Below are positions 35,233 to 44,013 of a stretch of DNA of 64,000 bases, in pieces. The notes under the pieces were generated by a model, which made no database searches, had not been told where the DNA came from, and worked only from the letters and a program-made list of their open reading frames with translations. The stretch spans positions 42,008,908 through 42,072,907 of the forward strand of contig OY970825.1 of the NCBI GenBank assembly GCA_963853835.1, given 5' to 3'. This DNA is from Calendula officinalis (lineage: Eukaryota; Streptophyta; Magnoliopsida; Asterales; Asteraceae). How positions within the stretch are numbered: the stretch's first letter is position 1; every line of letters begins with the position of its first letter. The position numbers and the translations under genes were made by a program.

Positions 35233-37377
35233 GTAATAGTAGACTAGGTTGCATATCTTTGAAGACTTCTGTGATTGTGAGGCTGGAGCTGAGAATTGAA
35301 CCGTTGAGCAGTTATGTTGATAAAACAGCATCAGCCTTTGATCATCAGTGACAGATATACTTTTAATCGGCTTTTCAACCAATATAAAGTATTCCAGAAG
35401 ACTTCATGCAAATCGACTGAATGAAGACCCATAGATAGAGCAGTTAGCAGCGGAAGTCCTTTCTTGAAGTTGTGGCGTTTGTCGATTTGCTGCAGATCCT
35501 TGGTTCCTGATGTTTGTTGAAGTTGAAGCAGTGCGGAATGTTAAAATGTTAAGGATTTTCTGACCGTTGTTGATGATGTTGGAGTACGGTCATAGAATCC
35601 CTTATCTGATGAGTTGACTGTTGTTGATGAGATTGAAGTACAGTCATCAGAGCTTCTATCAGACATAGTGACCATTGTTGATAACAATGGAGTACGGTTG
35701 TCTGATCTTCGCACTAGAAGGTATCAGGGTAACCCAGGATCACATAGATTGCCTGTTAGCACAACAGTTACAGAAACCGTGTGACCTACGTTCAGTGTTG
35801 GCTTTGATGTTAGCACTGGTAGGATTTCCATTCAATCATCGTGGAATACCAATATTTTTGGTATCACTATGAATGTTCCGGCAATATCACAAAGATATGC
35901 TTGGTAGAGTGCCTGTGTCCTAGAGATATTTTATTCGGTTCTAGACTCTAAACGTGGACAAACGAAGGCGAGGACTGGAGGTGGGTCCTCTTTTTCAATA
36001 TCAACAATCTCCAAATGAGATGTTGATATCAGATGTGGTAATCTCCGTGATTTTGAAACAAGTACTTTTTGTACTTGAGTGGTCAGTGGGGGTTGTGCAT
36101 TGCATCACTGGGTCCATGATGTCTTAATCAGAAAGCAACTCATGCAGTCTGATTTAGATGTGGCTACCCGGTCATTTGTTCGGTTTAGGGAGGGTTTTCC
36201 GTTTTCTTTAACCCTTTCACACACGCTCCTCACTCAACTCACTTTTTCATTTTCAACCACACCCTCGTTTTTGTTTTTACCATGTGATAAGCTGATTTGC
36301 ACCCCATACTTCATACCCCCTCTTAATTTTTACCTCAGCGCACCCCAATCAAGATCCCATGATACTTGATTCTGCTCACCTAGACCTAGGGACCCTCACT
36401 TTTTAGTTCCTATATTGTCGGTGGCTCCGGGGAAGATCATGCTGGGTTTAGCAGATCATAGGAGTAATTTGAGAGTGGACTATTACGCTCATGTGCATTT
36501 TAATCAGCTTTTTGAAGATGTTTCGTTTTAGGAGTTTCACATGGATTTTAGGTAACACCGGACTCACTTAGAGTATCCGTTAGCACACGATATGAATCGG
36601 TAGTCGTTTGCACAACCGTTGGTTCAAATGTGTGACCTGCGTTTAGAGTTGGCGTGATTTTAGCTCTAGCAGGATTTCCACTCGATCCTCGTGAAACATC
36701 AGATTGTGATGCCACTACGAGTGTTCCGATGGATTCACGGAGATCCATGTTTGTAGTGCAGGTGTCCTATATTGGAAATATTCTTGGGGGTGAGAACTAG
36801 ACACACTGTGCATATAAAGAGACTTAACCCGGGGCAGGAGGTTATTATTATTCAATACCGACATACTCCGAATGAGTAGTCAGTAGCTTTTGTGCTACGT
36901 CCCCTGATGAAATGAAACAAATCCCTGTTGAGAGGAATTTGAGTAGTTGGTGGTGGCGTGCATTTGCTTTACTGGGCCAGTAAAGTCTAGTGAAACATTC
37001 AACAAATGAATGATCACCTATTTAATTGGTTGCCCGGTTTGTTTTCGGTTTGGATGCACTCATAAGGTGTGTTTTCTTTGATTTATCATGTTTTCACATC
37101 ACCTTGCACTCACCTATTACTATACCCTAGACCTAAACCCTCACATTTACCAGTTGGCTGAAATATTTCCCTGGGAAGGTGTGGCCGGATCTGGCAAACC
37201 ATGGGAAGGTATGTCTTTTGAAGTAGTGAGTAACGAGAATTAAAAGAATTTGTAATAAACAGATGCAATCTTTACTAGAGAACTAGTAAAGAGATCGTTT
37301 ACGGATATTACAACGACTTATAATTAGCGTTACAAACATAAAACTTTTTATTTGGGTAATTTGTTTTTGGTTTTCTG
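35233..37377 (-). repeat. 3' region of copia element with diverged ~825-bp duplication
   Basis: No ORF of note. The stretch around 35725-36110 (gtaaccc...gtgtgacctacgttcagtgttgg...gcaggatttccattc-like) is mirrored, in the same orientation but diverged, by 36545-36980 (gtaacaccgg...gtgtgacctgcgtttagagttgg...agcaggatttccactc). Both copies are followed by similar phrases ('gggggttgtgcattgc...' versus 'ggtggtggcgtgcatttgc...', then 'cccggt..tttgttcggttt'). Near 35560-35700, short repeats 'gttgttgatgatgttggagtacggtcat' occur three times. Confidence 0.65.
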
Positions 37378-37380
37378 AAT

Positions 37381-37436
37381 TTTCTCCCCCTAGAAATAAT
37401 AATTCTCCCCCTAGAATTAATATTTCTCCCCCTCGA
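37381..37436 (-). repeat. Three internal polypurine-tract copies
   Basis: The plus strand shows ttctccccctag, ttctccccctag and ttctccccctcg spaced about 22-24 bp apart. On the minus strand these read GGGGGAGAA, matching the functional tract at 35221. Multiple tracts upstream of the 3' LTR are an established Sirevirus trait. Confidence 0.8.
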
Positions 37437-37621
37437 CAAAACAAAGATATTGAAAAGTTGTCAGTTGTAGAAACGTACCTTATACATCGTCGGAGGGTTG
37501 AAGGAGAGGTTTTGCGGTTAAGCTTGATTGAGATTTGTGGTTTCCTATAAGAGCGGGTCCTGAATCTGTTTTGATCAGAAGCCATTGTGGAACAGGTAAA
37601 GTGCATCCCAGCATTTGAATT

Positions 37622-40600
37622 TTAATGCCGCCCACGTCTTTCATACGGTTTTTGGCGATTAACTGATTCGTCCTGCCATCTTAGCCCATGATATTGACCG
37701 AAAGGTAGTGGCATGTTAGGAACTTCAGTTGTGTAGGTAGGCGTGTTTCTTCTTTGTCGTACACCCAGGTGAACCTCAAAATGCCTAATCACTATTCGCC
37801 AGCTTAGTCTTTCCTTAATGGCAGTGATTAGTGTGTCAATATTGTTTTGAAGAGAGGTGTTTTCTGGGTTGCTGGGATCTCTGTTCATGTGCCTCCCCTT
37901 TTTCTCCAATTTCTTCTTGAGGATGTTCAATGTGCCGTCACAGTACTTGGCAATGTCTGACACACGAAAGAAGACTCGTTCTTTGAAGTAGTTCGTGTAA
38001 GTCATTCCCAAGTTGGGTTCACCTAGCACAACTGTTCTCCGAGTTTTAATCTCGGAGGGAAGTGATCTGTAAGGAGCAGCTAAGTGAACCTTTGCTGTAC
38101 CACTCTCAACAGCCATCTGCACATCTTCCATTCGAGCAGCTAATGTTTTAACAAGCATGAAGCGCTTCAGAGCAGCCTGAGCGAAATTTCTCGCATGATT
38201 TTTAACTGGATGAGGCGTGTCTGGAAGTAAGCGTACTGTGTTGTAAAGAAATTCTATATCCCGAGGTTCAAGAATATAGAAGTCTCCTTCAGTAATTGTG
38301 TACAGTTGATTATCTGCTCTGCGAATATGGAAGATGGTGTACCAGTAGTAGCCTGAGAAATGGTCGGTCGTTACCTCCAGGAGTTGTGTTATCGGGAATT
38401 TGCTGTAGCGATCGGTTTTGCCCCTAAGGTAATGCATTGTAAGGTAATACATTTTCTTTTCTCTGAAAGGCAGTACCACTTCTTTGTACAAATCCTGATA
38501 AATTACAGGCAGCTCTGTCTCCTGGAAAATAGCAGAGAAGCGATCTTCAACAAATGGCATTTTGACTTGTTGAAAGAGGCACGCTTTGGAGATCTTTAGG
38601 CGGCGTTTGTTAGCTTTTTCCGCCGCCCTCTTCTCGCTATATGATAATACCGGCACATCATGTGTAGGAGAGGCAGTTGGTGGTTCCGGTGCTGGAGTTC
38701 TGGCGGCAACCAGTTGATCGTAGTTCCGGAAGTAACGGTGATAATTTTCTCGGGTGAAAGGATATCTTTTGACGTCAAATGGTTCATCCTCCCCTGCTTT
38801 GTCGCTGTCGGAGTCATCGTTTGAAGGGGAGGTGGCAGGTTGAGTTGATTCGTTAAAAGCATCCCTCACAATATTGTCTTCTTCCGGGTCACTAGGTAAA
38901 TCAATCACTGTGTCCGCCTCTTTTCTCAGAACCTGTTGAACATTGTCGTTTTTATTGTTCTCAACCTCAAAATTTATAGATTGGAGATGACACATAGATT
39001 CAAGTTTTTCGGCTTCAGTCATCTCACTGGATTTACGGTTATTTTGGGGCAAGATGTCTTCACTCTCATCTACTCGCCACTGGTTGAGTGGTTCAACGTT
39101 CAGCACCTGATCGTAATCAAACTCAACAACCGCCCAGTCATGAAAGTATTCATAGTCTTGTTGTCCTCCTCCCTGTGTTTGATGAGAGGAGCTGGGTTGT
39201 TGTTGAGAATGACTTGCACCTCCTTGAGTTTGAGAACTGGATCCACCACGTTCCAGAATTCTCCTCTGTCCTCCTCCTCCCTGAGGATCATCCTCAGGGT
39301 CTCCCGGTCTTCTGTATATAAGGGATCCTTGCCTGCATGGCTCGACCAGTTCTTCTAAGCGATAGTTGAACATCGCTTTAATTTGTTCAATTGTAAATGA
39401 ACGGGATGCTTCCAGGAGCATTTCTCTGTTAAGTGGATCAGAAGTCGGTGGAAGAGGAGCAACAGTTGTCAGCCTACTCTCAATGTTCTCCAACCTCGTA
39501 CTTAGTGATTGGATTGTTGAGGTGAGATGAGGGATAAGCTGCATTTCAGGATTTGGCATTGCAGTTGTGGTGGTGGTTGTAGCCTCAGATGGTGTAGTCT
39601 GTTGAGGGAGGGTCATAACAACCGTTGTAGGTGAAGTTGTAACGACCCTCGAGGCAGTACCAGTAATGATGGTAAACGGGGGAAGTGAGGTGTCAATTGG
39701 AGGTTTTGTGGTTGTGACTGGCGGTGTTGTGGTTGTTACTGGTGGGGTTGTGGTTGTTACTGGTGGGGTTGTGGTGGCGACAGGTGGAGTGATGGTGGTG
39801 ACTGGTGGAGTTGTGGTAACTGGTGGAGAAGTGATTGTGGATGCTGGAATTGTGGATGATAGTGGGGGAACTGTTGTTGTGGTAGTTGTGATGGTTGACG
39901 TGAGTGGTAGTTCGGAGGTTGCAGTTGTTGGGATGGTGGAAGAGATAGGAGGAACGGAGGTTGTGGTAGTGGGAATTGTTGATGTGATTGGTTGTTGAAT
40001 GTGTGGTGGAGAAGGATCCGTGAAGATAGGATCATCAAAAGGATTTGGGGATCCTTGTGGTGGCGGTGACGGTGGACCTTGTTGTGGTGGTGAAGGTGGA
40101 CCGTGTGGTGATGGTGGTGAACCTGGTCGATCAGATATCGTTGCAGCTGAGTCTGTTGATGATGAAGAAGAGGACGGTTCAGCTGGTTGTTGTGGTTGTC
40201 GTATGATGGGTCGAGTTGGCGGAGGAAGAACTTGTTCAGATGAGGTAGTGGCAACCGACCCACTTCCTGAGGCACCGCTGGATAAAATTCGAGGTCGTTT
40301 AGCACGTTGGTGAGTCGGTGGTTGTTGCTGTTCAGCCTGTCTACGTCTAGGCCGTGGTTGAGGTGGTGGTTGGTGTGGTTGAGCTGGTGGTTGTTGTACT
40401 GGGGCAGCTTGTTGTGCAGGAGCAGCTGGTTGAGCTGGAGCAGGAGGTGCTCCTTCAGGTGTCCAGTCAGGATAATGAAGAGCCCGGTAGTGGTTCACAC
40501 TATCAAGATTGAAGTTTGCGATTTTAAGAAGTGGGAGTGGGATCGCGGCATCATTGACTGCAGTTGTACCACTGTTGCCCCTTAGAAAATTAACGCTCGA

Positions 40601-41344
40601 TGGTATGAATTTTCGTGCAACATCTCTGGTATGAATGTTTTGGTATCTCTCCATGAAATGTTCTATCATAATTGCCCAGAACCTCGGGTATGGCAGAAAT
40701 GCCGGTTCCTTTGATTTGGAGAGCTTGAATTCTTCCCACAAGTAGGCAGCATAGTCAAAGTGGCGGTTGTAGCACATGGCATGATAGGCATGGTGAACTT
40801 CTTTTGATGCCCTGTCGTGACCACCTTTCTTTGCTGTCATACAGCGGTTAAAGATCGTGAAGACATGGGACCAGCTCCGTGCCATATTTTTCTTCTTGAA
40901 TTCTCTGAGGTCAATAGTGTGCCGAGGAAGGTCTAGACCTAGGTCGTGTATTCCGAGATACACTTCCTCGAATGGCAGCTGTGGTTCAAATGCAGTCAGT
41001 GGTGGTCTAGAGTCGGCACGAGGTAAGTGGAAGATGTTATAAAGATCATCTTTTGTAAAGTGAATTTGTTGTTCATCAATTATGGTTTCGAAATGTGAGG
41101 GGGTTGTTGATGTCACCAAGGTTAGGTTGGCAAAGAACTGTTGTACATACACCGCTGGAACCGATGGTCTGGCATTTATTGAGTAGAAGAGAGGATGGCG
41201 TTGGAGAACATGAGAATGAATCGGGTAGTTGATGGAGAATGAGACTTCTTCTTCCGGTGACCAGTAGGGGTTGTTCTCCGCCATGGGTTTGAGCCTGTAT
41301 GGAGGAACCAGGGTGTTCTCGTCAATGATATGTTGTGCTGCCAT
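37622..41344 (-). CDS. Env-position ORF of copia element, ~1240 aa, uncharacterised
   Basis: Starts MAAQHIIDENTLVPPYRL at 41344 (two bases after a plausible intron end and UTR exon) and stays open to the TAA-type stop at 37622. The N-terminal ~300 residues form a globular domain with motifs SVPAVYVQQFFANL, FTKDDLYNIFHLP, DLGLDLP, GHDRASKEVHHA, DYAAYLWEEF and LPYPRFWAIMIEHFMERY. The middle ~450 residues are low complexity: Pro/Gln/Ala, then Thr/Pro repeats (PPVTTT) and Ser-rich. An acidic linker leads to a C-terminal domain (~860-1240) with YFRNYDQLVAA, FHIRRADNQLY, DIAKYCDGTLNILKKKLEKK and HFEVHLGVRQRR. No membrane segment or signal peptide is seen, so it does not look like a true envelope protein. 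The motifs resemble, from memory, proteins widespread after RNase H in Asteraceae copia elements. Function is unknown. Confidence 0.85.
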   Translation of the reverse strand: MAAQHIIDENTLVPPYRLKPMAENNPYWSPEEEVSFSINYPIHSHVLQRHPLFYSINARPSVPAVYVQQFFANLTLVTSTTPSHFETIIDEQQIHFTKDDLYNIFHLPRADSRPPLTAFEPQLPFEEVYLGIHDLGLDLPRHTIDLREFKKKNMARSWSHVFTIFNRCMTAKKGGHDRASKEVHHAYHAMCYNRHFDYAAYLWEEFKLSKSKEPAFLPYPRFWAIMIEHFMERYQNIHTRDVARKFIPSSVNFLRGNSGTTAVNDAAIPLPLLKIANFNLDSVNHYRALHYPDWTPEGAPPAPAQPAAPAQQAAPVQQPPAQPHQPPPQPRPRRRQAEQQQPPTHQRAKRPRILSSGASGSGSVATTSSEQVLPPPTRPIIRQPQQPAEPSSSSSSTDSAATISDRPGSPPSPHGPPSPPQQGPPSPPPQGSPNPFDDPIFTDPSPPHIQQPITSTIPTTTTSVPPISSTIPTTATSELPLTSTITTTTTTVPPLSSTIPASTITSPPVTTTPPVTTITPPVATTTPPVTTTTPPVTTTTPPVTTTKPPIDTSLPPFTIITGTASRVVTTSPTTVVMTLPQQTTPSEATTTTTTAMPNPEMQLIPHLTSTIQSLSTRLENIESRLTTVAPLPPTSDPLNREMLLEASRSFTIEQIKAMFNYRLEELVEPCRQGSLIYRRPGDPEDDPQGGGGQRRILERGGSSSQTQGGASHSQQQPSSSHQTQGGGQQDYEYFHDWAVVEFDYDQVLNVEPLNQWRVDESEDILPQNNRKSSEMTEAEKLESMCHLQSINFEVENNKNDNVQQVLRKEADTVIDLPSDPEEDNIVRDAFNESTQPATSPSNDDSDSDKAGEDEPFDVKRYPFTRENYHRYFRNYDQLVAARTPAPEPPTASPTHDVPVLSYSEKRAAEKANKRRLKISKACLFQQVKMPFVEDRFSAIFQETELPVIYQDLYKEVVLPFREKKMYYLTMHYLRGKTDRYSKFPITQLLEVTTDHFSGYYWYTIFHIRRADNQLYTITEGDFYILEPRDIEFLYNTVRLLPDTPHPVKNHARNFAQAALKRFMLVKTLAARMEDVQMAVESGTAKVHLAAPYRSLPSEIKTRRTVVLGEPNLGMTYTNYFKERVFFRVSDIAKYCDGTLNILKKKLEKKGRHMNRDPSNPENTSLQNNIDTLITAIKERLSWRIVIRHFEVHLGVRQRRNTPTYTTEVPNMPLPFGQYHGLRWQDESVNRQKPYERRGRH
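39640..40020. repeat. Thr/Pro-coding minisatellite inside the env-position ORF
   Basis: The plus strand shows repeated 'ggtggggttgtggttgtgact' units (~24 bp) between about 39715 and 39830 and looser repeats to 40000. Read in the ORF they encode PPVTTTTP repeats. Length variation here would keep the frame because unit lengths are multiples of three. Confidence 0.75.
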
Positions 41345-41358
41345 CTGTGATTTAGACA

Positions 41359-42032
41359 CTAAGAACACATGGCACAAAATGATTAAAGTTAGTGCACAGT
41401 GTTAATAAAAGAAATTTAACGATGATGTTTCACACTAATCGAGACGAGAAGGTTCAAAGTAATTTTAATAGTATTTAAAATATAAGAATAATATAAAAAT
41501 TTTATATTTATTAAAAATATTTAATAAATAAAAATTAGTAAATTATAATTATAAAGAAAATAAAATTAAAATAAAAATAAAAATAAAATAAAAAAAACTT
41601 AAAAGAAGTTCGGGCCGAGCTACAGTAACAACTTCGGGCCGAAACAACGTTGGTGAAGAACTTCGGGCCGAAGTTGTTTAAGAACTTCGGGCCGAAGTTG
41701 TTTAAGCATTTGACACAAGCTCGAGCCGAACTTGTGAAACAACTTCGGGCCGAACTTGTAACACAAGTTCGGGCCGAAGACTTTTACGATCGAGGGTTTT
41801 TCAAAAGATTTTAATAGCAGGCATTCCTAGATCGATTCTATCATGAAAAAACTGGCCAATAGTGGATCGATTCTCCTAAGCGAACATTCTAGATAACATA
41901 ATACTACCTATGTGTCCCTAGATCGATGAAATCAGTGACTTGCAAACCCTAAGTTCGATCGGTTCGAGCAATTTCAGTCCCTAGTATGGAAATCGATGAA
42001 TAATATGGTGAAATTGATAGGTTAAAGCTTAC
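41359..42032 (-). other. Putative leader intron upstream of env-position ORF
   Basis: On the minus strand the sequence offers a strong donor (TTTCG/GTAAGC, 42032) and acceptor (GTTCTTAG/TG, 41359). The 674-nt interval is AT-rich, without ORFs, and holds a cluster of TTCGGGCCGAA motifs (41609-41790). Joining would place the ORF start 15 nt into the downstream exon. Confidence 0.5.
41605..41790. repeat. TTCGGGCCGAA motif cluster 1
   Basis: Seven near-palindromic copies of (a)agttcgggccgaa(ctt) or cttcgggccgaa, spaced 20-35 bp apart. The same motif recurs at 42205-42270 and 43068-43255 in this element. Confidence 0.85.
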
Positions 42033-42187
42033 CGAAATCGATTGAAAAAGGGGAATCGAGTGTTGTGAAGCAGATTCGAGCTAGAATGACGAAGAATCGA
42101 AGAGGAACGAGGACTGTGTGTTTTCGTAGGTGTTTTTGGTGTGTGTGTTCGAGAAAGAGAAGACGAGAATAGTGAAGTTCGGTGTCT

Positions 42188-42195
42188 TTTATAGG
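42188..42195 (-). promoter_or_regulatory. TATA box of internal promoter before env-position ORF
   Basis: Minus strand CCTATAAAAGACACC is followed by a CT-rich leader (CTCGTCTTCTCTTTCTCG) and then an unbroken stretch to the donor at 42032. This looks like a plant core promoter and 5' UTR inside the element, independent of the LTR. Confidence 0.55.
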
Positions 42196-42277
42196 ACATA
42201 AATTCGGGCCGAACTTGTAAGCCGACTTAGAACTTCGGGCCTGGAACAGTGTGTAGTTCGGCCCGAAGACTTTTCAC

Positions 42278-42280
<3 letters not shown>

Positions 42281-42316
<36 letters not shown>
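42281..42316. repeat. Poly-T run (~35 bases)
   Basis: Homopolymer, equal to poly-A on the element's coding strand. It stands between the end of the RNase H/small ORF block and the internal promoter. It could be a captured poly-A tail, i.e. a fossil of an RNA-mediated join, or simple slippage. Confidence 0.8.
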
Positions 42317-42319
<3 letters not shown>

Positions 42320-42358
42320 AAACGAAAATTAAAATAAAATAAAAGAAAATTTAAGCAG

Positions 42359-42532
42359 TTAAAAATTAAAAATTAGGTGAAAATCTAGAAAAATCCTAAT
42401 TAATGTCGAGAGACGGAATTTAAGTAACGCAGCATCAGTTCCCCCGATACTGATGAGATGAGTTGAATCTCTCCTTCGACATTTGACGATTGTTTGACGA
42501 CCGGGTTTCAAGACGAGTTTCTTGAAAGCCAT
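42359..42532 (-). CDS. Small ORF between RNase H and internal promoter, unknown
   Basis: A 57-codon frame MAFKKLVLKPGRQTIVKCRR... ending in HLIFNF. It is basic at the start and hydrophobic near the end. It ends just before the poly-T run. It may be a retained fragment of the parental element's untranslated region or the first exon of its extra gene. Nothing similar is known to me. Confidence 0.25.
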   Translation of the reverse strand: MAFKKLVLKPGRQTIVKCRRRDSTHLISIGGTDAALLKFRLSTLIRIFLDFHLIFNF

Positions 42533-42589
42533 AGTGATGATACGAAGAATGCAACGATTTAACAATTTAAAAATACGAATTGAAGACAA

Positions 42590-43060
42590 TTAAGTTTTGA
42601 GATTTAGCATACCAAGCTTTGAGACAAGATAATTAAAGCGTTTTTCGTCCAAAGCTTTGGTAAACAAATCAGCTAATTGAAAATCGGTGGATACGAAGTA
42701 CAATTAAACATTGCCCAGTTCAACATGATCTTTGATAAAGTGATATCGAAGATCGATATGTTTGGTTTTAGAATGTTGAACTGGATTGCAAGATATTGCA
42801 ATTGCACTTCTGGAATCACAATATAAAGGAATGCGGCTATAGGAAAAGCCGTAGTCCTTTAATTGTGATTGCATCCATATCACCTGGGATAGACAGCTAG
42901 CGGCGGCAACATATTCTGCTTCAGCGGTTGATAGTGAGACGCAGTTTTGCTTTCTTGATGACCAGCTGACTAGCTTATCTCCCAAAAATTGAACTCCCCC
43001 AGATGTACTCTTCCTGTCCAACATGCACCCTGTATGATCAGCATCAGAGAAGGCAGAAGA
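42590..43060 (-). pseudogene. Ty1/copia RNase H, C-terminal remnant of pol
   Basis: Reads SAFSDADHTGCMLDRKSTSG, VSWSSRKQNCVSLSTAEAEY, YCDSRSAIAISCNPVQHSKT and KHIDLRYHFIKDHVELGNV. A TAA then stands where GAA is expected (42706-42704), and the same frame continues LYFVSTDFQLADLFTKALDE to a natural stop at 42590. The RNase H catalytic Asp/Glu/Asp motifs are visible, but RT and all upstream domains are absent. The upstream junction is the TTCGGG repeat block, so the deletion of gag-pol ends there. The remnant cannot encode a working polyprotein. Confidence 0.9.
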
Positions 43061-43067
43061 AGTCAAG

Positions 43068-43255
43068 AAAGTTCGGGCCGAGGTGCAGAAGAAGTTCGGG
43101 CCGAAGTACTGGTGAAGTTCGGGTCGAAGTGTAAAGGAAGTTCGGGCCGAAGTTCAGAAGAAGTTCGGGCCGAGGTTTTGAAAAGAAGTTCGAGCCGAAG
43201 TGGGGTTTGAAGTTCGGGCCGAAGTTGTGGTGTGAAGTTCGGGCCGAAGTCTTTC
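43068..43255. repeat. TTCGGGCCGAA minisatellite (8 units of ~23 bp)
   Basis: Eight tandem units of the form aagttcgggccgaagtNNNNgg, with variants (ttcgagccgaa, ttcgggtcgaa). They directly abut the RNase H remnant on one side and the leader on the other, exactly at the deletion junction. Confidence 0.88.
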
Positions 43256-43689
43256 TTGGCAGAACAGTGACGAACAGAACAGAAAAAACCCACTAATTTA
43301 ATCCTAAAATGGTCGTTTCTTAGCCAAAATCTTCGATTCTTTTTGCAAAATGACCCAAATACTATTTCCTTCAATCCATTACTACTATATTAATAAAAAA
43401 CAACCTAGATCTATTCGAAAATTTGAATTTAGAGGGTTTTTGAAGCTTTAATGGTTTTTCCTAAAACTCTTAATTCTTCATCAGTATGGATTAGATTCGA
43501 TCCTAGCTTGATTCTAAGCTTAATATAACAATAAAAGGAAGCAATTCAATCCATAATAACAAGAAATAGTACCTTAAATCCGATTTTTGATCTTAAACCC
43601 CTTTTTCTTCAAAAACCTTCAAAAACCCACTGATTCTTCTGATTTTAACACCAATTGATGGATTTGGATCGTTTTCAAGATGAAATTAT

Positions 43690-43701
43690 GCTCTGATACC
43701 A
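43690..43701 (-). other. Primer-binding site of copia element (initiator tRNA-Met)
   Basis: Minus strand TGGTATCAGAGC, two bases inside the 5' LTR (43704-44008). Standard for Ty1/copia. Confidence 0.9.
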
Positions 43702-43703
43702 AT

Positions 43704-44008
43704 TGAAAAGCACAATAACACTGATTCAATCCATTTAGTGAGGTTTGATGATGATTTTGGTGATAAAAGTGAAGAAGGAGATTAGGGTTTTAGAGAGAGA
43801 AAGTAGAGAGAAGTTAGAGAGAACAATTTGCTGGAAATGTGAAATTGATTAATGGCAAAAGTTAGAGAATTGAGCCTTACATCTTGGTATTTATACCATG
43901 GCTCAATTCTTGGTTAGTTAGGACCATTTTGGTAATAAAAACTAACCTATATACAATGTTACACTTTAGCCCCTAGACTAACTATTACAACATATTTAAT
44001 ACCTAACA
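43704..44008 (-). repeat. 5' LTR of copia element (305 bp)
   Basis: Identical to 34916-35220 by eye. Followed by the target duplication catta. Confidence 0.93.
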
Positions 44009-44013
44009 CATTA
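44009..44013. repeat. Target-site duplication of copia element, right copy
   Basis: catta, matching 34911-34915. Confidence 0.85.

Larger units (their letters stand above)
34916..44008 (-). mobile_element. Young non-autonomous Ty1/copia (Sirevirus-like) derivative with large env-position ORF, 9.1 kb
   Basis: Two identical 305-bp LTRs, a perfect 5-bp duplication catta, an initiator-Met PBS beside the right LTR and a polypurine tract beside the left one define a complete insertion running right to left. Between PBS and RNase H, the gag, protease, integrase and RT regions of a normal copia element are missing. What remains is the C-terminal RNase H part, an apparent internal promoter, an intact ~1240-aa ORF where env-like genes sit, and a long 3' region with repeated polypurine tracts. 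Repeated tracts and an extra ORF after pol are known features of Sireviruses. Mobility would need proteins from an autonomous relative. Confidence 0.88.

Noticed and set aside
39666..40585. Val/Gly-rich plus-strand open frames
   Set aside because: Mirror images of the Thr/Pro-coding repeat and Pro/Gln-rich region of the large minus-strand ORF.
37622..41344. Considering the env-position protein as a true retroviral envelope
   Set aside because: No signal peptide, transmembrane helix or furin-like site is visible; position alone is not evidence of envelope function.
43063..43374. Basic Arg/Pro-rich minus-strand frame upstream of RNase H
   Set aside because: It runs through the TTCGGGCCGAA minisatellite and leader; composition is dictated by the repeat. 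It is not gag.
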